44,567 nucleotides of DNA from Clostridia bacterium. Its GTDB lineage: Bacteria; Bacillota_A; Clostridia; Oscillospirales; Acutalibacteraceae. Within the stretch, counting starts at the first letter, position 1, and each line of letters opens with the position of its first letter. The notes beneath the pieces are model-generated. The model saw only the letters and a program-made list of their open reading frames with translations, did not search any database and had not been told where the DNA came from. The translations under genes and the position numbers were made by a program. The stretch covers positions 1 through 44,567 of the forward strand of contig JAFSFH010000024.1 in assembly GCA_017435305.1 (NCBI GenBank), given 5' to 3'. Below, piece after piece: positions 6,291 through 15,500 of the stretch.

Positions 6291-7688
6291 TTAAATGATA
6301 GCGGATAGGTAGGGCCACAGCCACTGCAGGAATTGGGTGAGCCAGTAGACGGCGGTGGTGACACCCACCAGAGCGCCTACTTTACTGAGGATGCGGGCGG
6401 CCATATACTTGCCGCCGCCCCGGAGCCCGTTGGGCTCGGCAATATCGCGGGCGCGGTTGACCGTGCGCAGGGCGTTATCACCCAGGATGACAGACGCCGC
6501 CGCAATAACGGGTAGCACGGCGATGCCCACGTTTTCGAGGGCGGGGAGCGTTATATTGTACCGCTGGATGAGCAGCGTCGCCACCGTGGGGAGCGAGGCG
6601 ATGATGGTCGCCGCCAGCGCCACGGGGAACGCCTGCTCGGACAGCCGGTCCACCACCTGCCGCGCCGTGACCGGCGGCTGAGGTTCAGCGCCACACACCT
6701 GTGCGGTGTTGCAGGGCACACTCTGTGCCTGCGTCGCGGGGAAGTGGCGGTTGACAAAGGCGGTGATGGAGGAGTCGTACAGCTGGGTGTCGGTGATGCG
6801 CAGCAGCGAGTGTCCGCCCTCCTCAAACAGCACCAGCTGCTTATGGGGGCTGGGGCACTTCTGATACAGCTTAATGGCGTTATCCACGGTGGAATAGGGG
6901 TCCAGATTGCTGTGCAGCATCAGCAGCGGCTTGTTCATCTTGTGGATGCAGTCGATGGGACCGAAATTCATATCGTAGCCGCAGGCACGCCGCATCCACA
7001 GGTTGATAAACCACATCACGGGCCAGATGTTTTTCTTGCGCTCGATGAGGTGATTTTTCATAGACGCGCTGAAGCGGGAGAACATACCCTCCGCTACCAG
7101 ACCTGCGATATAGTCGGGGCAGTTGTCGTCGGTGATGGCCAGCATACCGGCGGCGGCACCGATGCAGATGCCGTGGAACAGTACCTGACGGTTGCCCAAT
7201 TCGTCGTGGAGGAAGCGGGCCCATTCCAGGTCGTCCTTGCTCTCCTCGTGACCCAGCGTCAGGTACTTGCCGTCGCTGTGTCCGTGGGCACGGGGGTCGG
7301 CCACCAGCACGTTATACCCCGCCTTGGCATAGGGGATGGCGAAGTAGTAGCCGTACCGTAGGGTATCGGTGCGACCGGACAGGATAAACACCGCCCGATC
7401 GTAGCCGAAGTCGAAGTATTCACCGTATAGGTTAATGCCGTCCCGCTGGATGTGCACGTCCCATTTGCGGTCGCTGTGCTGCTGCATCCACTCCATACCG
7501 ATGCGGTCCATCTCCACCTGCGGACCCTCCAGCTGGGGGTTTTCGCGGCTGAATTGCTCCTTACTGTGCCGCATCAGGGTGTGATAATGCACCCGATGGG
7601 CGGCAAAGCCGATGGCGAAGAAATAGAAGGAGATATTCAGCAGCACAAAATTGGCAATAACCAGAAAAATGATTTCATTGGTTGTCAC
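6291..7688 (-). CDS. Alpha/beta hydrolase with Cys at the nucleophile elbow and a C-terminal membrane module
   Basis: A 465-residue protein. Residues 1-30 are a membrane helix. Residues 75-315 are an alpha/beta hydrolase of the BAAT/lysophospholipase-like type. The elbow reads FHGICIG, with Cys175 in place of the usual Ser; codon 7164-7166 is clearly TGC. Asp263 (NLDP) and His293 (EGGHS) complete the triad. Residues 342-455 repeat the small protein's membrane module. Start is GTG 7688, with GAGGTAA overlapping the plsC stop. A Cys nucleophile is known in dienelactone hydrolases. Between PlsC and a transporter, a lipid ester or thioester substrate is plausible but unproven. Confidence 0.75.
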   Translation of the reverse strand: MTTNEIIFLVIANFVLLNISFYFFAIGFAAHRVHYHTLMRHSKEQFSRENPQLEGPQVEMDRIGMEWMQQHSDRKWDVHIQRDGINLYGEYFDFGYDRAVFILSGRTDTLRYGYYFAIPYAKAGYNVLVADPRAHGHSDGKYLTLGHEESKDDLEWARFLHDELGNRQVLFHGICIGAAAGMLAITDDNCPDYIAGLVAEGMFSRFSASMKNHLIERKKNIWPVMWFINLWMRRACGYDMNFGPIDCIHKMNKPLLMLHSNLDPYSTVDNAIKLYQKCPSPHKQLVLFEEGGHSLLRITDTQLYDSSITAFVNRHFPATQAQSVPCNTAQVCGAEPQPPVTARQVVDRLSEQAFPVALAATIIASLPTVATLLIQRYNITLPALENVGIAVLPVIAAASVILGDNALRTVNRARDIAEPNGLRGGGKYMAARILSKVGALVGVTTAVYWLTQFLQWLWPYLSAII

Positions 7689-7693
7689 GTCGG

Positions 7694-8344
7694 TTACCTC
7701 TTTTTGTCCTGTTGTATGCGGCGGTCCAGCTCGGCCCGCAACTCCAGCACCTTGTCGTAGATGATGCCGTTGATGCGCTCGATGTCCGCGCGGGTGGCCT
7801 TATCGCCGTCGAAATACTGCTTAATGTCGATGGGGTCGCCCACCAACACGTGCAGCCGCTTAAACAGACCGTAGTTGCCGTCGGATACCATCGGCAGCAG
7901 GGGAGCGCCGCCCCGCAGAGCGATGGCCAGATAGCTGGGGTAGAAGGGGTGTATCTGTCCGTCGGGGGTGTTGTGCCCCTCGGGGAAAATCATCACCAGA
8001 TGTCCCTTTTTCAGTTCTCTGGCTGCCTCGACGATGAAGCGGGGGCTCTGGGTGGCGCGGTTGCATTCGATACCGCCCCAGAACCGCATTCCAAACCGCA
8101 GCAGGGGGTGGCAAAAGGCGTTCTCCGCCGCTACCACGTACAGCTTGCGGGGAAAGAATGCCAGCACGCTCCAAATGAAATCCAAGGGATTGTAGTGGTT
8201 GGCGATGACCAGCGCCGCCCCCTTATGCTGACGGGTCTTGGCGCTTTCGCTCTCGTAGTAGGTCTTGCGCTTAAAAAACAGCCATTGGACGGGCAGACCG
8301 GTGATCACACCGACCCACCGTCCGATCTCAAAAAACCAGTTCAT
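7694..8344 (-). CDS. plsC: 1-acyl-sn-glycerol-3-phosphate acyltransferase-like protein (PlsC family)
   Basis: A 216-residue membrane-associated acyltransferase expected to add an acyl chain to a lysophospholipid such as lysophosphatidate. The HX4D block is NHYNPLD (His50, Asp55) and the acceptor-binding block is IFPEGHNT (119-126). The usual Ser of NHxSxxD is Asn. The N-terminal helix is hydrophobic. The start codon overlaps the transporter stop (ATGA, 8344-8341), so the two are co-translated. The essential housekeeping plsC may lie elsewhere; neighbours with fatty-acid kinase parts suggest a role in using exogenous acyl chains. Confidence 0.85.
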   Translation of the reverse strand: MNWFFEIGRWVGVITGLPVQWLFFKRKTYYESESAKTRQHKGAALVIANHYNPLDFIWSVLAFFPRKLYVVAAENAFCHPLLRFGMRFWGGIECNRATQSPRFIVEAARELKKGHLVMIFPEGHNTPDGQIHPFYPSYLAIALRGGAPLLPMVSDGNYGLFKRLHVLVGDPIDIKQYFDGDKATRADIERINGIIYDKVLELRAELDRRIQQDKKR

Positions 8345-9720
8345 TCGTTACCCTCACCGACGGTGACCGCTTCTTCGCTCTCCTTATGCACTTTGCCGAT
8401 GTCGGTAATGGACTTGGGCAGGACGAAGGACAGGGCAAAGGCGGCGACGCAGACCACCGCCACGATAATCGTGGTCAGGTTGACCAGACCGTTGGTCTTC
8501 AGCAGGGTGAGGATCACCGAGCCGGCAATAGCCGCCGCGGCGGCCTCAAACAGACCCTGGATGGCGTAGTACATGGAGGAGGCGGACTCGTTCTCGCCGG
8601 CGCGCAGGGCGGCGCGGGTGGAGGGAATCAGATAGGTCACCGAGAAGAAGGCGCCGATGGCGAAGGACACGATGACGCTGCAGCCGATGGCGAACACGGT
8701 GATGAGGGATTTGGGGATCACGTATACCAGACCCATCAGACCCATACCCAGAGCAAAGATCAGCAGGATCATCCGATAGGCGGTGCCCAGACCCTTTTTC
8801 TTCATCACGTGGTTATACAGCATAATGGTCAGCGGCACGGGGGCAAAGCTGGGTGCCATCACCAGCGTCATATTCAGACCGGTGTTGGAGAAATACTCGT
8901 TGATACCGGTGAGGAACAGCTGCAGACCGATATTGGTCACCGCCAGCACGCACAGCCACAGAATATAGGGCTTATCGCGGAAGGTGAAGCCGATGGACTT
9001 GATGACGGTGGGGCGCTCGGCCTTGTTCTCGATCCGCTTTGCCTGGATAATCTCTTCCTTAGTGTACTTTTTCTCCTTCAGCATAAAGAAGGGGATGGCC
9101 ATGGTCAGCGCCAGGGGCAGGAACATCAGCGCCACGACGCGGATGCTCATACCGATGTTGACGAATACCGGCACCAGCGCGAAGCTCATGGACATATACA
9201 CCACGTCGCAGATGAACTTGGTGTTGGACAGCAGCACCAGATCCTGCTCGTTCTGAGCCACCTCCGCAAAGGTGGCGTAGTAGGTCAGCATGGTCAGGGT
9301 GTAGGTGCCGTAGAAGACGCCCAGCAGCAGGGCAAACCAGACGGTGTTCAGCACGGTGGCGGAGCCGTCCAGCGGCACCAAAAACAGCAGATAGGCGATG
9401 ACCATCGGGATAAAGCCGATGAGCAGCGCAGGCTTACGGCGACCGAAGCGGGTGCGCAGATTATCGGTGAAGTGGGAGAAGGGCAGGTCGATAAGACCGT
9501 CGATCACCTTGGCGATGGCGGCCAGCACCATCCACAAAGCGGGGATGACCAGGTCCTTGTGGGAGTAGGTCCACAGCCCGATATCCTCGGGGGCCCAGGT
9601 GTCCACGCCCACGATGAGAGCGCTGCACAGATAGGAGCCCACGATCATATTCAGCATATTGACGCCCAGACCGGAGCAGGCGTACAGAATCAGTTTCCCC
9701 TTACCTTTCAGTTTGTTCAT
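8341..9720 (-). CDS. GPH-family (MelB-like) MFS cation symporter
   Basis: A 459-residue, 12-helix transporter of the glycoside-pentoside-hexuronide:cation symporter family. The loop 2-3 signature DGLIDLPFSHFTDNLRTRFGRRK carries the conserved Asp residues and the GRR turn; a long central loop (ML-KEKKYTKEEI) joins the halves. AGGAGGA precedes the ATG. GPH proteins normally import sugars with Na+ or H+, but the same fold in animals (MFSD2A) imports lysophosphatidylcholine. The context here, PlsC, an esterase-like hydrolase and fatty-acid kinase genes, makes a lysolipid or acylated substrate worth considering; a sugar remains the default. Confidence 0.85.
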   Translation of the reverse strand: MNKLKGKGKLILYACSGLGVNMLNMIVGSYLCSALIVGVDTWAPEDIGLWTYSHKDLVIPALWMVLAAIAKVIDGLIDLPFSHFTDNLRTRFGRRKPALLIGFIPMVIAYLLFLVPLDGSATVLNTVWFALLLGVFYGTYTLTMLTYYATFAEVAQNEQDLVLLSNTKFICDVVYMSMSFALVPVFVNIGMSIRVVALMFLPLALTMAIPFFMLKEKKYTKEEIIQAKRIENKAERPTVIKSIGFTFRDKPYILWLCVLAVTNIGLQLFLTGINEYFSNTGLNMTLVMAPSFAPVPLTIMLYNHVMKKKGLGTAYRMILLIFALGMGLMGLVYVIPKSLITVFAIGCSVIVSFAIGAFFSVTYLIPSTRAALRAGENESASSMYYAIQGLFEAAAAAIAGSVILTLLKTNGLVNLTTIIVAVVCVAAFALSFVLPKSITDIGKVHKESEEAVTVGEGNE

Positions 9721-9752
9721 TGATGTTCCTCCTCTGGATTTATATTCCGCAA

Positions 9753-11381
9753 TTATTCAAACGACAGTACCATTTCGCTGGACAGCTTCTCCACCGGCAC
9801 GGTGAAGATCTCCACGCAGATACCCAGCGATTCAATTCCGCGAAGGATGTCCTCCAGCAGACCGTGGGGGAGAGAGCGCCTGTGGAACAGGGTGATGATC
9901 TCCTTTTCCTGCTGCACCAGCGTCTGCTCCACGGTGCGTATGACGGTTTCCTCCAGCGATTTTCCGATGAGCAGCAGCTCCTTGCCGGAGAAGGAGTAGT
10001 ACTCGTTCTGATAGATATTTTGGTCGCGGTATTGGATGGGGTTTTTGCGCTGTGCCACCGATACCACGTACAGGTTATTCATAATGGACGTGATCTGATC
10101 CGCCACCTGTTCGGCATCCGACTCGGTAAAGTCGATGAGCGGCAGGGCGGCATAGCACTCCGCCAGCCCGCGGCTGTTGATGACGGTTACCTTAGCTTTG
10201 TTGTACAGTTTTTTGGCCTGCAGGGCGGCCATGACCGCGTCGGAGCTGTTGGGGAAGACCAGTATGCAGTCCTTGTTCAGCTTGTCAAAGGCGTCAATGT
10301 AATCCTTGGTGGATACGCCCTCCTCGTTGTAGATGGACAGGTCGGCACCCATATGGATCAGCAGCTTCTGAATCTCCGCATCGTGGGCGACCGCCACCAC
10401 CCCAAAGGCGCTGTCGGTCTTCTCCCGGGAGAGCAGGAATTTCTTGTTCAGCTCGGTGTGCTGGACGGTCATATTCTCCACCTTGAGGGTGAGGAATTCG
10501 CCGTAGCGGTGGCACAGAGCAAACACCTGCTCGGGGGCTTTGGTATGTATGTGCACCCGCACCTTATCCCCCTGGGCGGAGATGACCAGCGAGTCACCCA
10601 GCGCCTGCAGCTGCTCCTTGAACACGGCGGGGTCGAAGTCCCCGTAGCCGTTGAGCAGCTGCACCAACAGCTCGGTGCAATAGCCGAATTCGAAACGGCT
10701 GTCGCGGTCAAAGGCGTCGTAGTCCACCGTGGCGGTCTGTTCGCCCTCGGACACGGCGGATTCGGGTTCTTCACCCACCAGATACATCCGCATCCCCTCA
10801 AAGAGATACACGATGCCGGCACCGCCGCTGTCCACCACACCGGACTCCCGCAGCACGGGCAGCAGGTCGGGTGTGTGCTCCAGCGACACCTTGGCGTGCT
10901 CCAGCAGCAGGGACAGGATCTCCTCGATGCTCTGTCCGGGGTGGAACCGCTCCCGCACGGCGGCGGTAGCCTCCTTGAGCACGGTCAGCATGGTGCCCTC
11001 AACGGGGGTTGCCACGGCGGCATAGGCGCTCTTGACGCCCCGTTCCAGCGCGTTGATGAATACGGCGCCGTCCACGTAGTCGTGGTCGTAGAATTGCTCG
11101 CTGAGTCCCTTGAGGAATTGGGATACGATCACGCCGGAGTTGCCGCGGGCCTCAAAGACCACCGCGTGGGCAAACCGGCGGGATATGGCGGGCAGGTCTA
11201 CCAGCGTCTCACCCACGGACAGCAGTCCCTTGTGGATGGTGGTGACCATATTGGTGCCGGTATCTCCGTCGGGGACGGGGAAGACGTTCAGCTGATTGAC
11301 CGTCTTACGGTGTTTATTCAGATTTCTTACGGCATAGTCCACCATGTTTTTAAAGGTGATGCCGTCAATCATCTTGGTCAT
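9753..11381 (-). CDS. fakA: Fatty-acid kinase catalytic subunit (DAK2-domain protein, FakA-like)
   Basis: A 542-residue protein. The N-terminal DhaL/DAK2 ATP-binding domain (1-200) contains NVFPVPDGDTGTNM, with Mg2+-binding Asp38 and Asp40. A middle and a C-terminal domain follow, as in Staphylococcus FakA. FakA phosphorylates a fatty acid carried by a DegV-type FakB protein, giving acyl-phosphate for phospholipid synthesis. The FakB-like partner lies immediately upstream. Start ATG 11381 is chosen because AGGTGA (11392-11387) lies five bases away; the GTG at 11390 overlaps that site. Confidence in the family is high. Confidence 0.88.
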   Translation of the reverse strand: MTKMIDGITFKNMVDYAVRNLNKHRKTVNQLNVFPVPDGDTGTNMVTTIHKGLLSVGETLVDLPAISRRFAHAVVFEARGNSGVIVSQFLKGLSEQFYDHDYVDGAVFINALERGVKSAYAAVATPVEGTMLTVLKEATAAVRERFHPGQSIEEILSLLLEHAKVSLEHTPDLLPVLRESGVVDSGGAGIVYLFEGMRMYLVGEEPESAVSEGEQTATVDYDAFDRDSRFEFGYCTELLVQLLNGYGDFDPAVFKEQLQALGDSLVISAQGDKVRVHIHTKAPEQVFALCHRYGEFLTLKVENMTVQHTELNKKFLLSREKTDSAFGVVAVAHDAEIQKLLIHMGADLSIYNEEGVSTKDYIDAFDKLNKDCILVFPNSSDAVMAALQAKKLYNKAKVTVINSRGLAECYAALPLIDFTESDAEQVADQITSIMNNLYVVSVAQRKNPIQYRDQNIYQNEYYSFSGKELLLIGKSLEETVIRTVEQTLVQQEKEIITLFHRRSLPHGLLEDILRGIESLGICVEIFTVPVEKLSSEMVLSFE

Positions 11382-11394
11382 AGTCGTCACCTGA

Positions 11395-12318
11395 TTATAG
11401 CAGTGCTTGGATGGCTTCCTTTTCGGCGGTCAGCTCCTCGGAGATGGGGTCGCCGAGGAAATAGACGCCCACCATACCGGGACCGATATTGGTGCCGGAG
11501 CCGGAGAAAACGTCGCTGACGAAGATGTGCTTGGGATGGATGCGCTGCGCCAGCAGCTCCTTGAGCTTCATGGCATAGGCCTCACGGTTGGTGTGGGATA
11601 CGATGATGTACTGATTTTCCACGTCGGTGGCCAGCTTTTCCACGTAGCGGGCGGTGAGATCCAGGGCGGTGTTGATGCCCTTGACCTTGGTCAGCACGGT
11701 GACGTAGCCCTCGCGGTTGCAGTCGCCCATGGGTTTCACGCCGGCAAAGTTGCCCATAATGGCCTTGCCCATAGAGATGCGCCCGCGGCGTGCCACCACC
11801 ACCAGGTCGTCGATGGGACCCATCTGGTGAACGCAGTGCTTATTCTCCTCCAGCCAGGCGATCACCTGGTCAAAGGATTTGCCCTCGCCCTGCAGTAGGC
11901 GGGCGTAGAACACCAGCAGACCGCCGGCAGCGGACATCCGCAGGGTGTCCAGGCAGTAGATGACGGCGTCGGGGTGCTCGTTGCGCACGCGGTCGGCGGC
12001 ACCGCAGGCCACGCCATAGGTGGAGCTGATCTTGGAGGACAGACTGATGCTGAGCACCTTATAGCCCTCGGTGACGTATTGGGTGAAGGCCTGATAGTAT
12101 TCTTCGGGGCTGGGGGGCGCGGTGCTCACGTCCATGTTTCGTCCGCCCACCGCCGCATAGAATTCCTCGCGGCTGATGTTGGACCAGTCCAGAGGAGTGG
12201 TCATATCCGTTCCTTTGAAATTGATGTGACCGGGCAGGTAGGTCTCCAGCCCGCAATAGGTGCGCATTTCCTCCGACAGATCCAGGGCGGAGTCTGCCAA
12301 AATGATGTATTTCTCCAT
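11395..12318 (-). CDS. fakB: DegV-family fatty-acid-binding protein (FakB-like)
   Basis: A 307-residue DegV protein that should bind one fatty acid and present it to FakA. Family landmarks are ILADSALDL (residues 6-14), STAPPSPEEYY, the LSSKISSTY fatty-acid carboxylate site and the RRGRIS block. AAAGGAG lies just before ATG 12318. It is the first gene of the six-gene minus-strand unit, 13 bases from fakA. DegV specificity (saturated versus unsaturated chains) cannot be read from sequence alone. Confidence 0.88.
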   Translation of the reverse strand: MEKYIILADSALDLSEEMRTYCGLETYLPGHINFKGTDMTTPLDWSNISREEFYAAVGGRNMDVSTAPPSPEEYYQAFTQYVTEGYKVLSISLSSKISSTYGVACGAADRVRNEHPDAVIYCLDTLRMSAAGGLLVFYARLLQGEGKSFDQVIAWLEENKHCVHQMGPIDDLVVVARRGRISMGKAIMGNFAGVKPMGDCNREGYVTVLTKVKGINTALDLTARYVEKLATDVENQYIIVSHTNREAYAMKLKELLAQRIHPKHIFVSDVFSGSGTNIGPGMVGVYFLGDPISEELTAEKEAIQALL

Positions 12319-12334
12319 ACGTTTCTCCTTTGAT

Positions 12335-12359
12335 TACGGTCACGAAAAAATGACCGATA
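12335..12359 (-). promoter_or_regulatory. Leader hairpin before the fakB-fakA unit
   Basis: CGGTCA and TGACCG arms surround an A-rich loop between the promoter and the ribosome site of the first gene. Its role is unknown; it could stabilise the mRNA or be a protein-binding site. Confidence 0.35.
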
Positions 12360-12385
12360 TTTTCCATAATACAACATACAGAGGC

Positions 12386-12414
12386 ATTATATCATATATA
12401 CCATAAATAATCAA
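12386..12414 (-). promoter_or_regulatory. Sigma-A promoter of the fakB-fakA-transporter-plsC-hydrolase unit
   Basis: On the minus strand TTGATT (12414-12409), a 17-bp spacer and TATAAT (12391-12386). No other convincing promoter was seen between the six genes, which are spaced by -4 to 32 bases. Confidence 0.75.
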
Positions 12415-12517
12415 CAAAAAATGACAAATCTCGACCTTCCATTTTTTGCCGCTGACGGGGCGGGGCATTGGGACGGATCGGTTGCCTGATGGATTTTGAT
12501 TTTTGTGCGAAAAGGTG

Positions 12518-12546
12518 TTGAAAAATGGATAAATTTGTGTTATGTT
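12518..12546 (+). promoter_or_regulatory. Probable sigma-A promoter of the secreted nuclease gene
   Basis: TTGAAA (12518-12523), 17-bp spacer and TATGTT (12541-12546), followed by GGAGGT at 12577-12582. Confidence 0.6.
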
Positions 12547-12588
12547 TTGATTAACCATAAACAATTTTATGTGATCGGAGGTTTTACT

Positions 12589-15500
12589 ATGAAAACCACT
12601 CAAAAACGACTGTTGGCGGTATTGTCCGCGCTGATGCTGATGGTCAGCGTGCTGGGCAGTCTGATCGTCCTGCCGGTACAGGCGGCGACGGTAGACTACG
12701 TCTACAGCGGCAATTACGTCTACAACTGGGGCGAGCGCGAGGAATTGGCCACTTTCCTGTCCCCGATGGCGGAGGATTTTTATGCCGGCAACGGCGTCAC
12801 CTATGACACTCTGTCCGCCTATTCCGGCTCCTCCACCAACAGCAGTGTACCGTACAGTGCGTTGTTTGGCGAATTGCACGAGCTGATGTACGGCAATTTG
12901 GACAATCCCACGTCCTATGATGCCACCAGAAGCCTGTTCCAGTACACCGACTGTGAGAACAACGGCGGCTCCATCTCCTCTTTCTATTCCGGCAATGCCA
13001 TCGGCCCGTCCTGGGATAGCGGTAACACCTGGAACCGTGAGCATTGCTGGCCAAACAGCAAGAGTAACAGCGGCAGCAACAGCAATACCCAGCGCGAGAC
13101 CGACATTATGATGCTCCGTCCCGCTTCGGTCAGCGAAAACTCTTCCCGCAGCAACACCGCCTATGGTGAGAGTAGTAATTTCTATGACCCCAATGGATTG
13201 GGTCAGAAGGTTCGCGGCGATGTGGCTCGTATCGTGCTGTACGTTTACGTCTGCTGGGGCGGTAGTTCTCAGCACGACGGTGCCCTCGACTATATGTGGG
13301 GCTCTTCCGGCGTTATGGAGAGCAAAGCGGTTCTGCTGAAGTGGATGGAAGAGGACCCCGTTGACACCTGGGAACTGGGTCGTAACGACTCCGTTGAGTC
13401 TATCACCGGCACCCGTAACGTGTTCGTGGACTATCCCGAATTGGCCTTCCTGCTGTTTAATGAGGACGTTCCTTCGGACTACGATTCTCCCTCCGGAGAG
13501 GGCAGCGGTCCCGCCTATACCGTGAGCGCCAGCTCCAACAATACCGCCTACGGCACCGTGTCGGTGAGCGGCAAGACCATCACCGCCACCCCCAAGACCG
13601 GTTATGCGGTGGGTGGCTATACCATCCTCAGCGGCAGCGCCACCGTTACTCGCAGCGGCAACGTGTTCACCGTGGTTCCCACCTCGGATGTGTCGGTGCG
13701 TATCAACTTTGTGCCGCGCCAGCAGGTGACGATTCAGTTTGCTCAGATGAGCGGCACCGATCCCACGGCGCAGACCGCCTACATCGACGATACCATCACC
13801 CTGCCCGCTCACGGCGGTGCCGCACCCGACGGCTACACCTTCCTGGGCTGGGTCGAGGACGAGGTAGAGTCCGCCGAAACCGCTCCCACCTATTATAAGG
13901 CGGGTAGCAGCTACACGGTGTCCGCCGCGGCGACCCTGTATGCGCTCTATTCCTACACGGCAGAGGGCGGCAGCGGCAACAGCAACGTGTTCGAGCTCTA
14001 CAGCGGCACCCTCACCGAGGGTGACTACCTGGTGGTGTACGAAGGCGGCGCGCTGAAAGCGGAGATCAACAGCGGAACGCGTTTTAACTACGCAGAGGTC
14101 ACCGTTGAGAACGATCAGATTCAGAGCGACGACGCCTCCCTGATCTGGCATATTGCCCCCAACGGCAACCACTGGACGCTGTACAATGCCGACGCCGCCG
14201 TTTACGCGGCGGGCAACGGCACCAAGAATAAGGGAGCGCTGATTACCTCCATCACGGATTACGCCAAGTGGACGGCGACCGGTGACGGCACCTACGAGTT
14301 TGTCAACGTGGGTAATAAGGCCGCTGGCATCAATGCCAATCTGCGTCGCAACGACACCTACGGCTATGCTTGCTATTCCACCTCCACCGGCGGCGCTCTG
14401 TCGCTGTACAAGCGGGCTTCCGGCACCGTCTATTACACCACCGCCGCGGCCTGCGACCACGTGTACGATAATGCCTGCGACACCACCTGTAACCTGTGCG
14501 GTGCCCAACGCACCGTTCCTCATGATTACGTAGGCTCTGTGACCACCGCCGCCACCTGCGGTACGGACGGTGTAAAGACCTACACCTGCGCGGTGTGCGG
14601 CGACAGCTACACCGAGGCCATCCCCGCCACCGGCAACCACAGCTACAGCGGCCAGATCACCACCGCCGCCACCTGCGGTACGGATGGTGTAAAGACCTAC
14701 ACCTGCGCGGTGTGCGGCGACAGCTACACCGAGGCCATCCCCGCCACCGGCGACCACAGCTACAGCGGTCAGATCACCACCGATGCCACCTGCGGCACGG
14801 ACGGTGTAATGACCTATACCTGCGCGGTGTGCGGCGACAGTTACACCGAGGCTATCCCCGCCACCGGTGACCATGCTTACGACAACGCCTGTGACGGTGA
14901 CTGTAACGCGTGCGGCACTACCCGCACCCCCGCCGATCACGTTTACACCGCTGATTGCGATGCGTTCTGTGACGTGTGCGGCGCTGAGCGCAGCACCACT
15001 TCCGGCGGTGAGGTGACCATCACCTTTGACGATGCGTCCAAGCGCACCGAGTTCTCCACCACCAAACAGGTGTGGGTGGAGAACGGCATCACCGTCACGA
15101 ATAATAAGAATAATGCTACCAGTAATGTTGCGGACTATTCCGATCCCGTCCGCTTTTACAAGGGCTCCCAGGTGATCGTGGAGTGCGCGGGTATGACCGA
15201 GATCGTGTTCACCTGCAGCAGCAGTACCTATGCTGCGGCGTTGGGAACCTCCATCGGCGATGCCGCCACCGTCAGCGGTTCGACAGTGACCGTGGCGTTT
15301 GAGGCGCCCACGGATTCGCTGGATATTGCCGCGACGTCCGCCCAGGTGCGTGTGAACAGCATCACCGTCACCGTCGCCGGTAACGATGTGGAGCATCAGT
15401 ACGACGGCGCCTGCGATGCCGACTGTAATGCCTGCGGCGCTGTCCGCGAGGCAGGGGAGCATCTGTACGACGACGAGTACGACGTGGACTGTAACGTGTG

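Noticed and set aside
8386..9723. A 445-residue plus-strand frame opposite the GPH transporter
   Set aside because: Its composition is Gly/His/Gln-rich, typical of the antisense of a membrane protein gene; no start signal is present.
9720..11519. A 599-residue plus-strand frame opposite fakA
   Set aside because: It is the mirror of the fakA coding strand, with no ribosome site and His/Gln-rich shadow composition.
14545..14895. Possible CRISPR-like or mobile repeat
   Set aside because: The 117-bp period is in frame and encodes a coherent 39-residue Cys motif, so it is a protein repeat.
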